NCBI GenBank assembly: GCA_903928325.1
Contig: CAIYQF010000382.1
Span: 1 to 16,412, forward strand
DNA: 16,412 nucleotides
Direction: 5' to 3'
DNA from: an uncultured beta proteobacterium
GTDB taxonomy: Bacteria; Pseudomonadota; Gammaproteobacteria; Burkholderiales; Burkholderiaceae_C
Made by a program: the position numbers and the translations under genes. Under the pieces are notes generated by a model. That model ran no database searches. It worked only from the letters and a program-made list of their open reading frames with translations, and had not been told where the DNA came from. Below, in pieces: positions 6,996 through 14,839 of the stretch. The stretch's first letter is position 1; each line of letters begins with the position of its first letter.

Positions 6996-9068
6996 ATGAC
7001 CGCCTACCCGCTGATGCTCAGCCCCCTGGACTTGGGCTTTACCACCCTCAAAAACCGTGTGCTCATGGGCTCTATGCACGTGGGCCTCGAAGAAGCCAAA
7101 AACGGCTTTGAGCGCATGGCGGCGTTTTATGCCGAGCGGGCGCGCGGCGGCGTGGCGCTGATGGTGACCGGTGGCATAGCGCCCAACGACCGCGCCCGCC
7201 CCATGCCCGGCGGCGCCCGCATGACCACGCCCGAGGAGGCCGAAAAGCACAAGGTCGTCACCCAGGCGGTGCACGCGGCGGGCGGCAAGATTTGCATGCA
7301 AATCCTGCACTTTGGCCGCTACGCATACCACCCCGAGCTGGTGGCGCCCAGCGCCATCAAGGCGCCCATCAATCCCTTTCGCCCCCACGCGCTTAGTTCT
7401 GAGGAAGTGGAGCAAACCGTAGAAGACTTTGTGCGTGCCGCAGCGCTTGCGCAAAGCGCGGGCTACGACGGCGTGGAGATCATGGGCTCAGAGGGCTACC
7501 TGATCAATGAATTCATCGCCGCCCACACCAACCACCGCGACGACGCCTGGGGCGGCAGTTACGAGAACCGCATCCGCTTTCCGCTAGAAATCGTGCGCCG
7601 CACGCGGGCCAAGGTGGGGGCGAATTTCATTGTGATTTTTCGCCTGTCCATGCTCGACCTGGTCGAGGGCGGCTCCACGCTGGAAGAAGTTGTGCAGCTC
7701 GCCCAGGCGCTGGAGGCCGCGGGCGTGACGATATTGAACACGGGCATCGGCTGGCACGAGGCGCGCATCCCCACGATCGCCACCAAGGTGCCGCGCGCCG
7801 CCTTTGCCTGGGTCACGCAGCAGCTCAAGGGCAAGGTCAACATTCCCTTGATCGCCACCAACCGCATCAACACCCCCGAGGTGGCCGAACAGGTGCTGGC
7901 CGGCGGCATGGCGGACATGGTGTCCATGGCGCGGCCTTTTTTGGCCGACCCCGAGTTTGTCAACAAGGCCGCTGCGGGCCAGGCCGACCAGATCAACACC
8001 TGCATAGGCTGCAACCAAGCCTGCTTGGACCACACGTTTGGCGGAAAGATCACCTCCTGCTTGGTCAACCCGCGCGCCTGCCACGAGACGCTGATGATCG
8101 AAACCCCCGCGCCGGTGCGGGAGCGCGTGGCGGTGGTGGGCGCCGGACCGGCCGGGTTGGCCTTTGCCAGCACGGCAGCGCGCCGGGGCCTGGACGTGAC
8201 GCTGTTTGACGCCGCCAGCGAGATTGGCGGCCAGTTCAACATCGCCAAGCAGATTCCGGGCAAAGAGGAGTTTTATGAAACCCTGCGCTACTTTGGCAAA
8301 CAAATAGAACTGACCGGCGTCAAGCTACAACTGGGCCACAAGGTGAGCGCCGAGTCGCTCGCCCAGGCGGGCTTCACCCAGGTAGTTCTGGCCACGGGCG
8401 TGAGCCCGCGCATGCCCCAGATTGAGGGCATCAACCATCCCAAAGTGGTGGGCTACCTGGACGTGATTCGCGATAAATGCGCCGTGGGCCACACCGTAGC
8501 GCTGATTGGCGCGGGCGGCATTGGCTTTGACATGGCGGAATACCTGATGCACGCGGGCGAGAGCCCCAGCCTGAACAAAGCCAAGTTTTTTGCCGAATGG
8601 GGCGTGGACACCACGTATTCCACCGCCGGTGGCCTGCAAGCCGCGCACATCGAAAAAAGCCCGCGCAAGGTCTATTTGCTGCAACGCAAGGCGGGCAAGG
8701 TGGGCGACGGCTTGGGCAAGACCACGGGCTGGATTCACCGCACTTCGCTCAAAAACCGTGCGGTGGAAATGCTCAACGGCGTCAGCTACCGCCGGGTGGA
8801 CGATGCGGGCTTGCACATCAGCGTGGGTGACAAAGAAATCACCATCCCGGCAGACACCGTTGTCATTTGCGCGGGCCAGGAGCCGCAACGCGAACTGCAA
8901 GACGCGCTGGTGGCCGCCGGTTGCACGGTGCACCTGATTGGCGGCGCCTTCAAGGCCGCTGAGCTGGACGCCAAACACGCCATCAAACAGGGCACCGAAC
9001 TGGCGCTGGCCTGGGGCAAGCCGCAAGCTATTGCCTTGTCCACCAGCGTAGCCACGCCCGCACACTAG
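6996..9068 (+). CDS. fadH: NADPH-dependent 2,4-dienoyl-CoA reductase
   Basis: Reduces 2,4-dienoyl-CoA intermediates so that polyunsaturated fatty acids can enter beta-oxidation; cytoplasmic. 690 residues, against about 672 in E. coli FadH. An N-terminal old-yellow-enzyme-type FMN barrel (about 1-340) has catalytic Tyr168 (SEGYLIN) and His254 (GIGWHEARIPT). The 4Fe-4S cluster cysteines are C336, C339, C343 and C355 with the expected CxxCxxxC and 11-residue spacing. The FAD domain motif is VGAGPAG (381-387), followed by GGQFNIAKQIPGKEEFYE (411-428). The NADPH domain begins at LIGAGGIGFD (503-512), and KTTGWIHRT (575-583) is conserved. It is the first gene of a probable operon with the SDR 20 bases downstream and the acyl-CoA synthetase after that. 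The residues needed for electron flow are all present. The last 17 or so residues (QAIALSTSVATPAH end) go beyond the E. coli protein. Confidence 0.96.
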   Translation: MTAYPLMLSPLDLGFTTLKNRVLMGSMHVGLEEAKNGFERMAAFYAERARGGVALMVTGGIAPNDRARPMPGGARMTTPEEAEKHKVVTQAVHAAGGKICMQILHFGRYAYHPELVAPSAIKAPINPFRPHALSSEEVEQTVEDFVRAAALAQSAGYDGVEIMGSEGYLINEFIAAHTNHRDDAWGGSYENRIRFPLEIVRRTRAKVGANFIVIFRLSMLDLVEGGSTLEEVVQLAQALEAAGVTILNTGIGWHEARIPTIATKVPRAAFAWVTQQLKGKVNIPLIATNRINTPEVAEQVLAGGMADMVSMARPFLADPEFVNKAAAGQADQINTCIGCNQACLDHTFGGKITSCLVNPRACHETLMIETPAPVRERVAVVGAGPAGLAFASTAARRGLDVTLFDAASEIGGQFNIAKQIPGKEEFYETLRYFGKQIELTGVKLQLGHKVSAESLAQAGFTQVVLATGVSPRMPQIEGINHPKVVGYLDVIRDKCAVGHTVALIGAGGIGFDMAEYLMHAGESPSLNKAKFFAEWGVDTTYSTAGGLQAAHIEKSPRKVYLLQRKAGKVGDGLGKTTGWIHRTSLKNRAVEMLNGVSYRRVDDAGLHISVGDKEITIPADTVVICAGQEPQRELQDALVAAGCTVHLIGGAFKAAELDAKHAIKQGTELALAWGKPQAIALSTSVATPAH

Positions 9069-9088
9069 CTTTTTAACGGAGTCTTTTT

Positions 9089-9898
9089 ATGCACACTGAC
9101 TTTTCTAACCTCTTTTCTATCCAAGGCAAAACCGCCTTGGTGACCGGCGGCTCGCGCGGCATTGGCGAGATGATTGCCGCAGGCTTTTTGTCCCAGGGCG
9201 CCAAGGTGTATATCTCCGCGCGCAAAGCCGACGCCTGCCAGGCCACAGCCCAGCGCCTGAGCGAGGCCTACGGCGGCGAGTGCATCGCCTTGCCCGCTGA
9301 CCTGTCCACGCTGGCAGGCGTCGAAAGTTTGGCCGCCCAACTGGCCCAGCACGAGGCTAAGCTCGACATTTTGGTGAACAACGCCGGGGCCTCCTGGGGC
9401 GCGCCGCTGGACCAGTTTCCCGAAGTGGGCTGGGACAAGGTGATGGACACCAACGTCAAAGGCGTGTTCTTTTTGACGCAAAAGCTGCTGCCGCTCTTGC
9501 GCGCGGCGGGGCAGGGCGAGAGTCCGGCGCGGGTGATCAACATTGGATCGATTGACGGCATCAAAAGCTCGTCGTTTGATGCGTTTTCTTATGGCGCGTC
9601 CAAAGCGGCGGTGCACCACCTCACGCGCTTTATGGCCACGCACCTGACCCGGGAGCGCATTTTGTTCAATGCCATCGCCCCCGGCCCCTTCCCCACCTGG
9701 ATGCTCAGCACTGGCGTGGGCTTTGGCGGCGCCACCGATGGCGTGAACTGGGATGCGGTAGGACAAACCAACCCCAGCGGTCGGGTGGGTACGGCGCAAG
9801 ACATTGCCGGGCTGGCCATTTTTCTGTGCTCGCGCGCAGGGGAATACCTGGTCGGCCAGACGATTGCTTGCGACGGCGGCGTCGTTGGCACTGCCTGA
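9089..9898 (+). CDS. SDR oxidoreductase, RhlG-like 3-oxoacyl reductase
   Basis: 269 residues. Classical SDR: NADP-type motif TGGSRGIG (19-26) with basic residues after strand 2 (SARKADAC, 43-50), NNAG (97-100), catalytic Ser154 in NIGS, and Tyr168/Lys172 in YGASK. ALVTGGSRGIGEMIA, the SWGA after NNAG, GWDKVMDTNV and NAIAPGPFP closely resemble, from memory, Pseudomonas RhlG, an NADPH-dependent beta-ketoacyl reductase. Gluconate 5-dehydrogenase-like SDRs are the alternative. AACGGAG (9075-9081) sits seven bases before the ATG. It starts 20 bases after the fadH stop, so the two are almost certainly co-transcribed, which points to an acyl-CoA or acyl-ACP substrate. The exact reaction is inferred. 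Confidence 0.88.
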   Translation: MHTDFSNLFSIQGKTALVTGGSRGIGEMIAAGFLSQGAKVYISARKADACQATAQRLSEAYGGECIALPADLSTLAGVESLAAQLAQHEAKLDILVNNAGASWGAPLDQFPEVGWDKVMDTNVKGVFFLTQKLLPLLRAAGQGESPARVINIGSIDGIKSSSFDAFSYGASKAAVHHLTRFMATHLTRERILFNAIAPGPFPTWMLSTGVGFGGATDGVNWDAVGQTNPSGRVGTAQDIAGLAIFLCSRAGEYLVGQTIACDGGVVGTA

Positions 9899-9994
9899 TC
9901 TGCAAACCGCACACGGGCTAACATGTCCGCTACAAGCCTGGCGCCCGGTCTTGGCCCTGGCTGCACGGCATAAACAATAAGAGGAAACACATTC

Positions 9995-11677
9995 ATGACA
10001 AGCCCCAAACTGATGTTGGACTACATCTACGCGCACGAAAAAAACCTGGCCAACCAGGTCTACCTCACCCAGCCGGTGGGCCAGGGCAAGGTGGTGGACT
10101 ACACCTGGGGCCAGACCATGGACCAGGCGCGGCGCATGGCCACCCACCTGCACAGCCTGGGATTTGCGCCCGGCGCGCGCATTGGCATCTTGTCCAAAAA
10201 CTGTGCGCACTTTTTTATGGCTGAGTTGGCCATTTGGATGGCTGGCTACACCACGGTGGCTATTTTCCCGACCGAGGCTGCGGCTACGGTGCGCTTTGTG
10301 CTGGAGCACAGCGAGGCCAGCTTGCTATTCGTCGGCAAGCTCGACACCTGGCCTGAGCAAGAGCCTGGCGTGCCAGCAGGCATACCGCGCATCGCGTTTC
10401 CCTTGGCGCCCGCCACGCCATACGACACGTGGGACGCCGTCACCGCGCGCACCGCGCCCATGGCCGGTTTTCCGCAGCGCGCGGGCACCGACCTGGCCAT
10501 GCTGATTTACACCTCCGGCTCCACCGGCCAGCCCAAGGGCGTGATGCACAGCTTTGAGCGCATTACCGCCTCAACCGAGTTCTCAGTGTCGCAAAACATG
10601 GGTGGCGCGGTCGCGCCGGGGCAGGAACACCGCATCCTGTCCTATCTGCCATTGGCGCACGTGTTTGAGCGTGCAGTGGTGGAGTGCAACAGCTTTGTGG
10701 TTGGCCAGGTGCATGTCTTCTTTGCCGAGTCGCTGGACACCTTTGCCGCCGACTTGCAGCGCGCGCGGCCTACGCTGTTTGTGTCGGTGCCGCGCCTGTG
10801 GCTTAAGTTCCAGCAGGCAGTGTTTGCCAAAATGCCCGCGCGCAAGCTCGCACTCCTGTTGCGCATTCCCATCCTGAAAAAAATCGTGGCGCGAAAGATT
10901 TTGACCACTCTGGGCTTGGACCAGACCGTGCTGGCTTTCAGCGGCTCGGCGCCCCTGCCCGCAGACCTCATTCGCTGGTACCGCAGTTTGGGGCTGCAAC
11001 TGCTCGAAGGCCTGGGCATGACCGAGGACTTTGCGTACTCGCACACTGCTACGCCCGCGTTCAACGAACCCGGCTATGTGGGCATTGCCAACCCCGGCGT
11101 GCAAGCCCGCATCAGCCCCGAGGGCGAAATATTGATCAAGGCACCCGGCCAGATGGTGGGCTACTACAAGCGCCCGGACCTGGATGCCGAGAGCTTTACC
11201 GCAGACGGCTTTTTCCACACCGGCGACCTGGGATCCAAACGCCCGGATGGGCAGCTCAAAGTAACGGGCCGCTTGAAAGAGCTGTTCAAAACATCCAAAG
11301 GCAAATACGTGGCCCCGGCGCCCATAGAGAACCTGCTCAACATCCACCCGCTGATCGAGAGCAGCATGGTCTCTGGCCTGGGCCAGCCTGCGGCCTATGC
11401 GGTGGTGGTGCTAGGCGAAGAGTTTCGGCCCAAGCAAGGCGACCCAGCGTTCCGCGCGGACGCGCAGGCGCAGTTGGCACAACTGCTAGACCAAGTCAAC
11501 GCCCAAGTGCCCGACTACGAAAAGCTGCAAATGATCGTCGTGGCCAAAGACCCTTGGTCCATAGAAAACGGCTGCCTCACCCCCACCATGAAAATCCGCC
11601 GCAGCCGCATCGAGAGCGTGGTCGAACCCAAGGTAGACGCCTGGTACGCCAATAGCAGCAAGGTGCAATGGGCTTGA
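9995..11677 (+). CDS. AMP-binding acyl-CoA synthetase, long-chain type
   Basis: Activates a carboxylic acid with ATP to an acyl-adenylate and then to acyl-CoA. 560 residues. Adenylate-forming family motifs appear in order: P-loop YTSGSTGQPKG (172-182), SYLPLAHVFE (216-225), SGSAPLP (316-322), EGLGMTE (338-344), HTGDLG (408-413), hinge GRLKELFKTSKGK (425-437), and the catalytic-lysine region LTPTMKIRR with Lys533. The LPLAHVFE and KELFKTSKGKYVAPAPIE patterns are those of eukaryote-like long-chain synthetases rather than of acetyl-CoA synthetase. No membrane segment is evident. GAGGA (9981-9985) precedes the ATG by nine bases. A 95-base gap separates it from the SDR, so it may be in the fadH operon or have its own weak promoter (TTGGCC 9951 and AACAAT 9973). 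It converges on the esterase gene 33 bases beyond its stop. Chain length and natural substrate are unknown. Confidence 0.92.
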   Translation: MTSPKLMLDYIYAHEKNLANQVYLTQPVGQGKVVDYTWGQTMDQARRMATHLHSLGFAPGARIGILSKNCAHFFMAELAIWMAGYTTVAIFPTEAAATVRFVLEHSEASLLFVGKLDTWPEQEPGVPAGIPRIAFPLAPATPYDTWDAVTARTAPMAGFPQRAGTDLAMLIYTSGSTGQPKGVMHSFERITASTEFSVSQNMGGAVAPGQEHRILSYLPLAHVFERAVVECNSFVVGQVHVFFAESLDTFAADLQRARPTLFVSVPRLWLKFQQAVFAKMPARKLALLLRIPILKKIVARKILTTLGLDQTVLAFSGSAPLPADLIRWYRSLGLQLLEGLGMTEDFAYSHTATPAFNEPGYVGIANPGVQARISPEGEILIKAPGQMVGYYKRPDLDAESFTADGFFHTGDLGSKRPDGQLKVTGRLKELFKTSKGKYVAPAPIENLLNIHPLIESSMVSGLGQPAAYAVVVLGEEFRPKQGDPAFRADAQAQLAQLLDQVNAQVPDYEKLQMIVVAKDPWSIENGCLTPTMKIRRSRIESVVEPKVDAWYANSSKVQWA

Positions 11678-11710
11678 TGAGGGCTAGGGTGGCCTGACAG
11701 CCTGATGGCT

Positions 11711-12619
11711 TCAGCCCCGCAGCACGCGCGCCATAAAGCCTGCCGTTTGGCGCAAGGCGTCGCGCGCCTCGGGCAGCAGGCGCGCCATCACCGGAAAGGC
11801 GTGCGGCGTGTGCTGCCATTGCAGGCAGGTGCTGTCGCCGCCTGCGGCTTGCAGCAGCTGGTGCAGGCGCAGCGCGTCGTCGCGCAAAATTTCGGACTGG
11901 CTGACCACGGTCAGCGTTGGTGGCAGACCGGATAGATTGCCCAGCAGGGGCGAAATTTTGGGGTGGGTGGCCAGCGCTGTGGGTGCGTACATGGCCAGGG
12001 CGTCCACCAGCAGTTGCCGGTGCAGCATCGCGTCTTTGGACTCATTGGTGGAAATGGAGTCGCCTTGGTGGGTTAAGTCAATCCAGGGTGAAAACAGCAC
12101 CAGGCCGCGCGGCTGCGGCAGGCCGGCGTCGCGGATGGCTTGGGCGGTGGCGAGCGCCAAGTTGCCGCCCGCACTGTCGCCACCCATGAGCAATTGGCCG
12201 GGCGACACGCCGCGCGCGAGCAATCCTTGGTACACCGCCATGGCGTCCTCGTGGGCCGCTGGAAACGGATGCTCGGGCGCGAGCCGGTAGTCCACCATCA
12301 GCATGCGCACCTGGGCCATGGAGGCCAGGTGGGTAGCCATGTCGCGGTGGCTGTTGAGGCTGCCGACGATGAATCCGCCGCCGTGCAGGTACACGCAAAT
12401 GGGCGCGCGCGCGTCTTGCGAAAGCGTTTTGGGCTCCACCCATTCCACAGGCACCCCGGCGATCACGTCCGCGCGCACCGCCACGTCGGGCCGGCCCTTG
12501 CCGTAGTCCCGGCTGAGGAATTTGCGGCCCTGGCGCAGGCGCTGCGCCGGGGTGAGTTGCAGGCTGGCCGCCCGGCGGGACATTAAAAACCGGTTGATAA
12601 AGAAGTTTTGGATGCTCAT
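11711..12619 (-). CDS. Alpha/beta hydrolase, hormone-sensitive-lipase family esterase
   Basis: 302 residues, cytoplasmic with no signal peptide. The HSL-family oxyanion motif HGGG (79-82), the nucleophile motif GDSAGG with Ser149, and the catalytic histidine His273 (TPHAF) are all visible. The acid is expected around SEILRDD (242-248); the position usually held by the Asp of the DPL motif is Glu243 here, with Asp247 as an alternative. YRLAPEHPFPAA (111-122) is also typical of the family, which hydrolyses short- to medium-chain carboxylic esters. It is the last gene of the minus-strand operon, 41 bases after the monooxygenase stop, most of it filled by the heptamer array. GGAAAG (12625-12630 on the minus strand) sits five bases before the ATG. 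Next to a Baeyer-Villiger-type enzyme, a role in cleaving its ester product is a reasonable inference. Confidence 0.92.
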   Translation of the reverse strand: MSIQNFFINRFLMSRRAASLQLTPAQRLRQGRKFLSRDYGKGRPDVAVRADVIAGVPVEWVEPKTLSQDARAPICVYLHGGGFIVGSLNSHRDMATHLASMAQVRMLMVDYRLAPEHPFPAAHEDAMAVYQGLLARGVSPGQLLMGGDSAGGNLALATAQAIRDAGLPQPRGLVLFSPWIDLTHQGDSISTNESKDAMLHRQLLVDALAMYAPTALATHPKISPLLGNLSGLPPTLTVVSQSEILRDDALRLHQLLQAAGGDSTCLQWQHTPHAFPVMARLLPEARDALRQTAGFMARVLRG

Positions 12620-12636
12620 GCTGGCTTTCCAATGAC

Positions 12637-12699
12637 GGGTTGCGGGTTACGGATTACGGATTACGGATTACGGATTACGGACTTCGGACTTCGGGTTTC
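12637..12699 (+). repeat. Heptanucleotide tandem array, nine units
   Basis: Nine head-to-tail 7-base units: GGGTTGC, GGGTTAC, four identical GGATTAC, two GGACTTC, and GGGTTTC. The centre is homogeneous and the variants are at the edges, as expected of a slippage-evolved array. It covers 24 bases of the 41-base gap between the monooxygenase and esterase genes, and the last 12 codons plus the stop codon of the monooxygenase. On the minus strand the GTAATCC units carry a TAA every seven bases, so stops occur in all frames. Confidence 0.95.
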
Positions 12700-14178
12700 G
12701 GTCACAAAGTCTTGCGGTCTGAAGCGGCCCAGGCGTCTACGCATGGTGAAGGTGGTCCAGGGCCAGTTGGTGGTGTTGCGCCCGCTTTTGTCCAAAAAGT
12801 AGCTGGAGCAGCCGCTGTTCCACACCGTGGTTTGCAGCGCGGCCTGGACCTGGCGGTTGTAGCTGGCCATACGCGCGGGGTCTACTGCGATGGTGGCGAT
12901 GTTTTTGCTCCGCGCCATGGTGATGGCTGACAGAATGAACTTGAACTGCGCCTCCAGGATCACAAACGCGGACGAGTAGGTGTACAGATTAGGCCCAAAG
13001 GTCAAAAACAGATTGGGGCAGTCTTGCGCCATGGTGCCCAAATAGGCCGCCGGCGAGCCCTGCCAAAGCGCCGCCAGCGTGGTGCCGCTAAGGCCTACGA
13101 TGCGGCTGGCAATGGGCGGGTTGGCCACCTCAAAGCCGGTGGCAAAAATGAGGGCGTCTACCTCGCAACTGCTTCCGTCGCTGGAAATCACCTTGTGGCC
13201 CTGCACCTCGGCCACACCGCCCACTACCTGCACTTGGGGTTTGGCCAGCGCGCGGTACCAGGTGTTGGACAGCAAAATTCGCTTGCAGCCCACCGAGTAG
13301 TCGGGCACCAGCTGGGCCCGCAGTGCCGTGTCTTTCACGCCCCGCGCAATGTTTTTTATACCTTGGGCCTGGATGCGTTTGATCAGCGCCGGGTAGTTCA
13401 GGCTGGCGTTGAGCAACTCAAACTGCAGGTACAACACCGCGCGCAGAAGCCGCTGGGTCCACGGAAATCGCTGGAATATGCCTTGCCAGTGCTTTGATAT
13501 CGGTGGGTCCCATTTGGACAACACCCACGGCGCGGTGCGCTGAAACAGCGTCAACCGATCGACCACGGGGGCGATCTGCGGCACAAACTGGATTGCGGAG
13601 GCGCCCGAGCCAATCACCGCCACCCGCTTGCCGCGCAGGTCATAGCCATGGTCCCAGCGCGCGGAGTGGAAGTGCACGCCAGTAAAAGTGTCCAGGCCCT
13701 TGACCTGCGGCAGCACCGGCACATGCATAGGGCCGCTGGCCATCACCACAAATTGCGCCCAATAGACGCCGGCGCTGGTGTGCAGGCGCCAAAGCTTTTG
13801 GTCACCGACCCAGCGCGCCTCCAGCAGCTCGTGCTGCAAGCGCACGCGGTCCATTACGCCAAAGGCTTGGGCGGTGCGCCGTGTGTAGTCTTTGATCTCG
13901 CCCTGTTGGGCGAAAAACCGGCTCCAGCGCGGGTTGGGGGCAAACGAGTAGGAATACAGGGCTGAGGGCACGTCGCAGCCGCAGCCGGGGTAACTGTTGT
14001 CGCGCCACACGCCACCAACCTCGTTGCCTTTTTCCAGCACCAAAAAGTCGATTCCCGCCTGGCGCAGCCGGATGGCTGTGCCAAGGCCGGCAAAGCCCGC
14101 ACCCACCACCATGACCGTGACCGTCGTTTGCGCGGTGTCGGTGGCCACAGGCTGCGCCGGGGTGTGGGCCACGGCCAC
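12661..14178 (-). CDS. Flavin-containing monooxygenase, Baeyer-Villiger type
   Basis: 505 residues. Two Rossmann motifs, GAGFAG (26-31, FAD) and GSGASA (190-195, NADPH), flank the Baeyer-Villiger fingerprint F165-x-G-x3-H171-x3-W175-D176. Supporting blocks are GGVWRDNSYPGCGCDVPS (55-72), FQRTAPWV (212-219), ATGF (346-349) and the C-terminal WNSGCSSYF...NWPW (453-474). Such enzymes insert an oxygen next to a ketone to give an ester or lactone, using NADPH and O2. The start is a GTG at 14178, only two bases after the GST stop, with no clear ribosome binding site; a second GTG two codons later is equally possible. Translation is probably coupled to GST. Residues 494-505 (ETRSPKSVIRNP) are encoded by the heptamer array, so the natural protein probably once ended near DFV (490-492). 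Substrate unknown. Confidence 0.92.
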   Translation of the reverse strand: MAVAHTPAQPVATDTAQTTVTVMVVGAGFAGLGTAIRLRQAGIDFLVLEKGNEVGGVWRDNSYPGCGCDVPSALYSYSFAPNPRWSRFFAQQGEIKDYTRRTAQAFGVMDRVRLQHELLEARWVGDQKLWRLHTSAGVYWAQFVVMASGPMHVPVLPQVKGLDTFTGVHFHSARWDHGYDLRGKRVAVIGSGASAIQFVPQIAPVVDRLTLFQRTAPWVLSKWDPPISKHWQGIFQRFPWTQRLLRAVLYLQFELLNASLNYPALIKRIQAQGIKNIARGVKDTALRAQLVPDYSVGCKRILLSNTWYRALAKPQVQVVGGVAEVQGHKVISSDGSSCEVDALIFATGFEVANPPIASRIVGLSGTTLAALWQGSPAAYLGTMAQDCPNLFLTFGPNLYTYSSAFVILEAQFKFILSAITMARSKNIATIAVDPARMASYNRQVQAALQTTVWNSGCSSYFLDKSGRNTTNWPWTTFTMRRRLGRFRPQDFVTETRSPKSVIRNP

Positions 14179-14180
14179 GC

Positions 14181-14822
14181 TCAGGGCTTGGTCATCGCCG
14201 CTTTGCGCCCGGCTATTACGGCTAGCGAGCTGGGGCGTTCGCCCAGCAGTTTGACGTAGGACTTGTACTCCACGCCACCGGCTGCCAACAGATCGTCGCC
14301 ATAGACGGCGCGCGTGGCCATGCCCACCAGGGGCAGGTTGCTAAAGGCCACGCAGTCGGCCAGCGTGAAGCTGTCACCGGCCACATAGGGCGCGAACTTG
14401 GCTATGCGCTTGAAGGCCACGATGTTCTTCTCCAGCCGCTTGCGCACCGAGGCTTGTACCGCCTCGCTCACCGTGCCGCCGAAAAAGGCCTGGGCGTACA
14501 GCTCGCGCGCCACCAGCTCCAGGTGCAGGTTCATAAAAGTGATGAGTTCGCGCACCTTGGCCGCCGCAAAGGCGTCGCTGGGCATCAAGGGGTGGGCGGG
14601 GTATTGCGCTTCCAGGTAGTCCAGGATGACGGCGCTTTCGCACAAACCGCCCTGGGGCGTTCGGATAAACGGCACCTTGGCCAGCGGCGAATCGGCCAAC
14701 ACCGCCTCGTCTTTGCTGCCGGTGGTGACATATTCCTCGGCGAAAGGAATCTCTTTTTCAAGCAGCACCTGCTTGACAATGTTGTAGTAGTTAGAGACGG
14801 CAAAGCCGCACAGTGTGATCAT
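14181..14822 (-). CDS. Glutathione S-transferase family protein
   Basis: 213 residues. The N-terminal thioredoxin-like domain (about 1-78) begins ITLCGFAVSNYYNIVK, with Ser10 near the position of the catalytic Ser/Tyr, Val50-Pro51 (cis-proline, glutathione backbone) and Glu62-Ser63 (gamma-glutamyl contact). The all-helical C-terminal domain contains GDSFTLADCVAF (149-160), with the N-capping box and hydrophobic staple of GSTs. It should use glutathione, which gshA in this window helps to make. AGGAG (14832-14836 on the minus strand) lies nine bases before the ATG. It is the second gene of the operon, 17 bases after the nitroreductase stop and two bases before the monooxygenase start. Class and substrate cannot be set from sequence alone. 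Confidence 0.93.
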   Translation of the reverse strand: MITLCGFAVSNYYNIVKQVLLEKEIPFAEEYVTTGSKDEAVLADSPLAKVPFIRTPQGGLCESAVILDYLEAQYPAHPLMPSDAFAAAKVRELITFMNLHLELVARELYAQAFFGGTVSEAVQASVRKRLEKNIVAFKRIAKFAPYVAGDSFTLADCVAFSNLPLVGMATRAVYGDDLLAAGGVEYKSYVKLLGERPSSLAVIAGRKAAMTKP

Positions 14823-14839
14823 GGTGGAGGGCTCCTGGC

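Noticed and set aside
9951..9978. Promoter for the acyl-CoA synthetase (TTGGCC and AACAAT)
   Set aside because: Both boxes are poor and the gene may simply be read from the fadH promoter; noted in the gene entry only.
9065..10309. Minus-strand open frame of 414 codons opposite the SDR and synthetase start
   Set aside because: It spans two well-supported plus-strand genes and their gap and shows no recognisable domain.
12608..12930. Plus-strand frames reading GLRITDY repeats
   Set aside because: These are translations of the heptamer array joined to antisense of the monooxygenase; there is no start context or family match.
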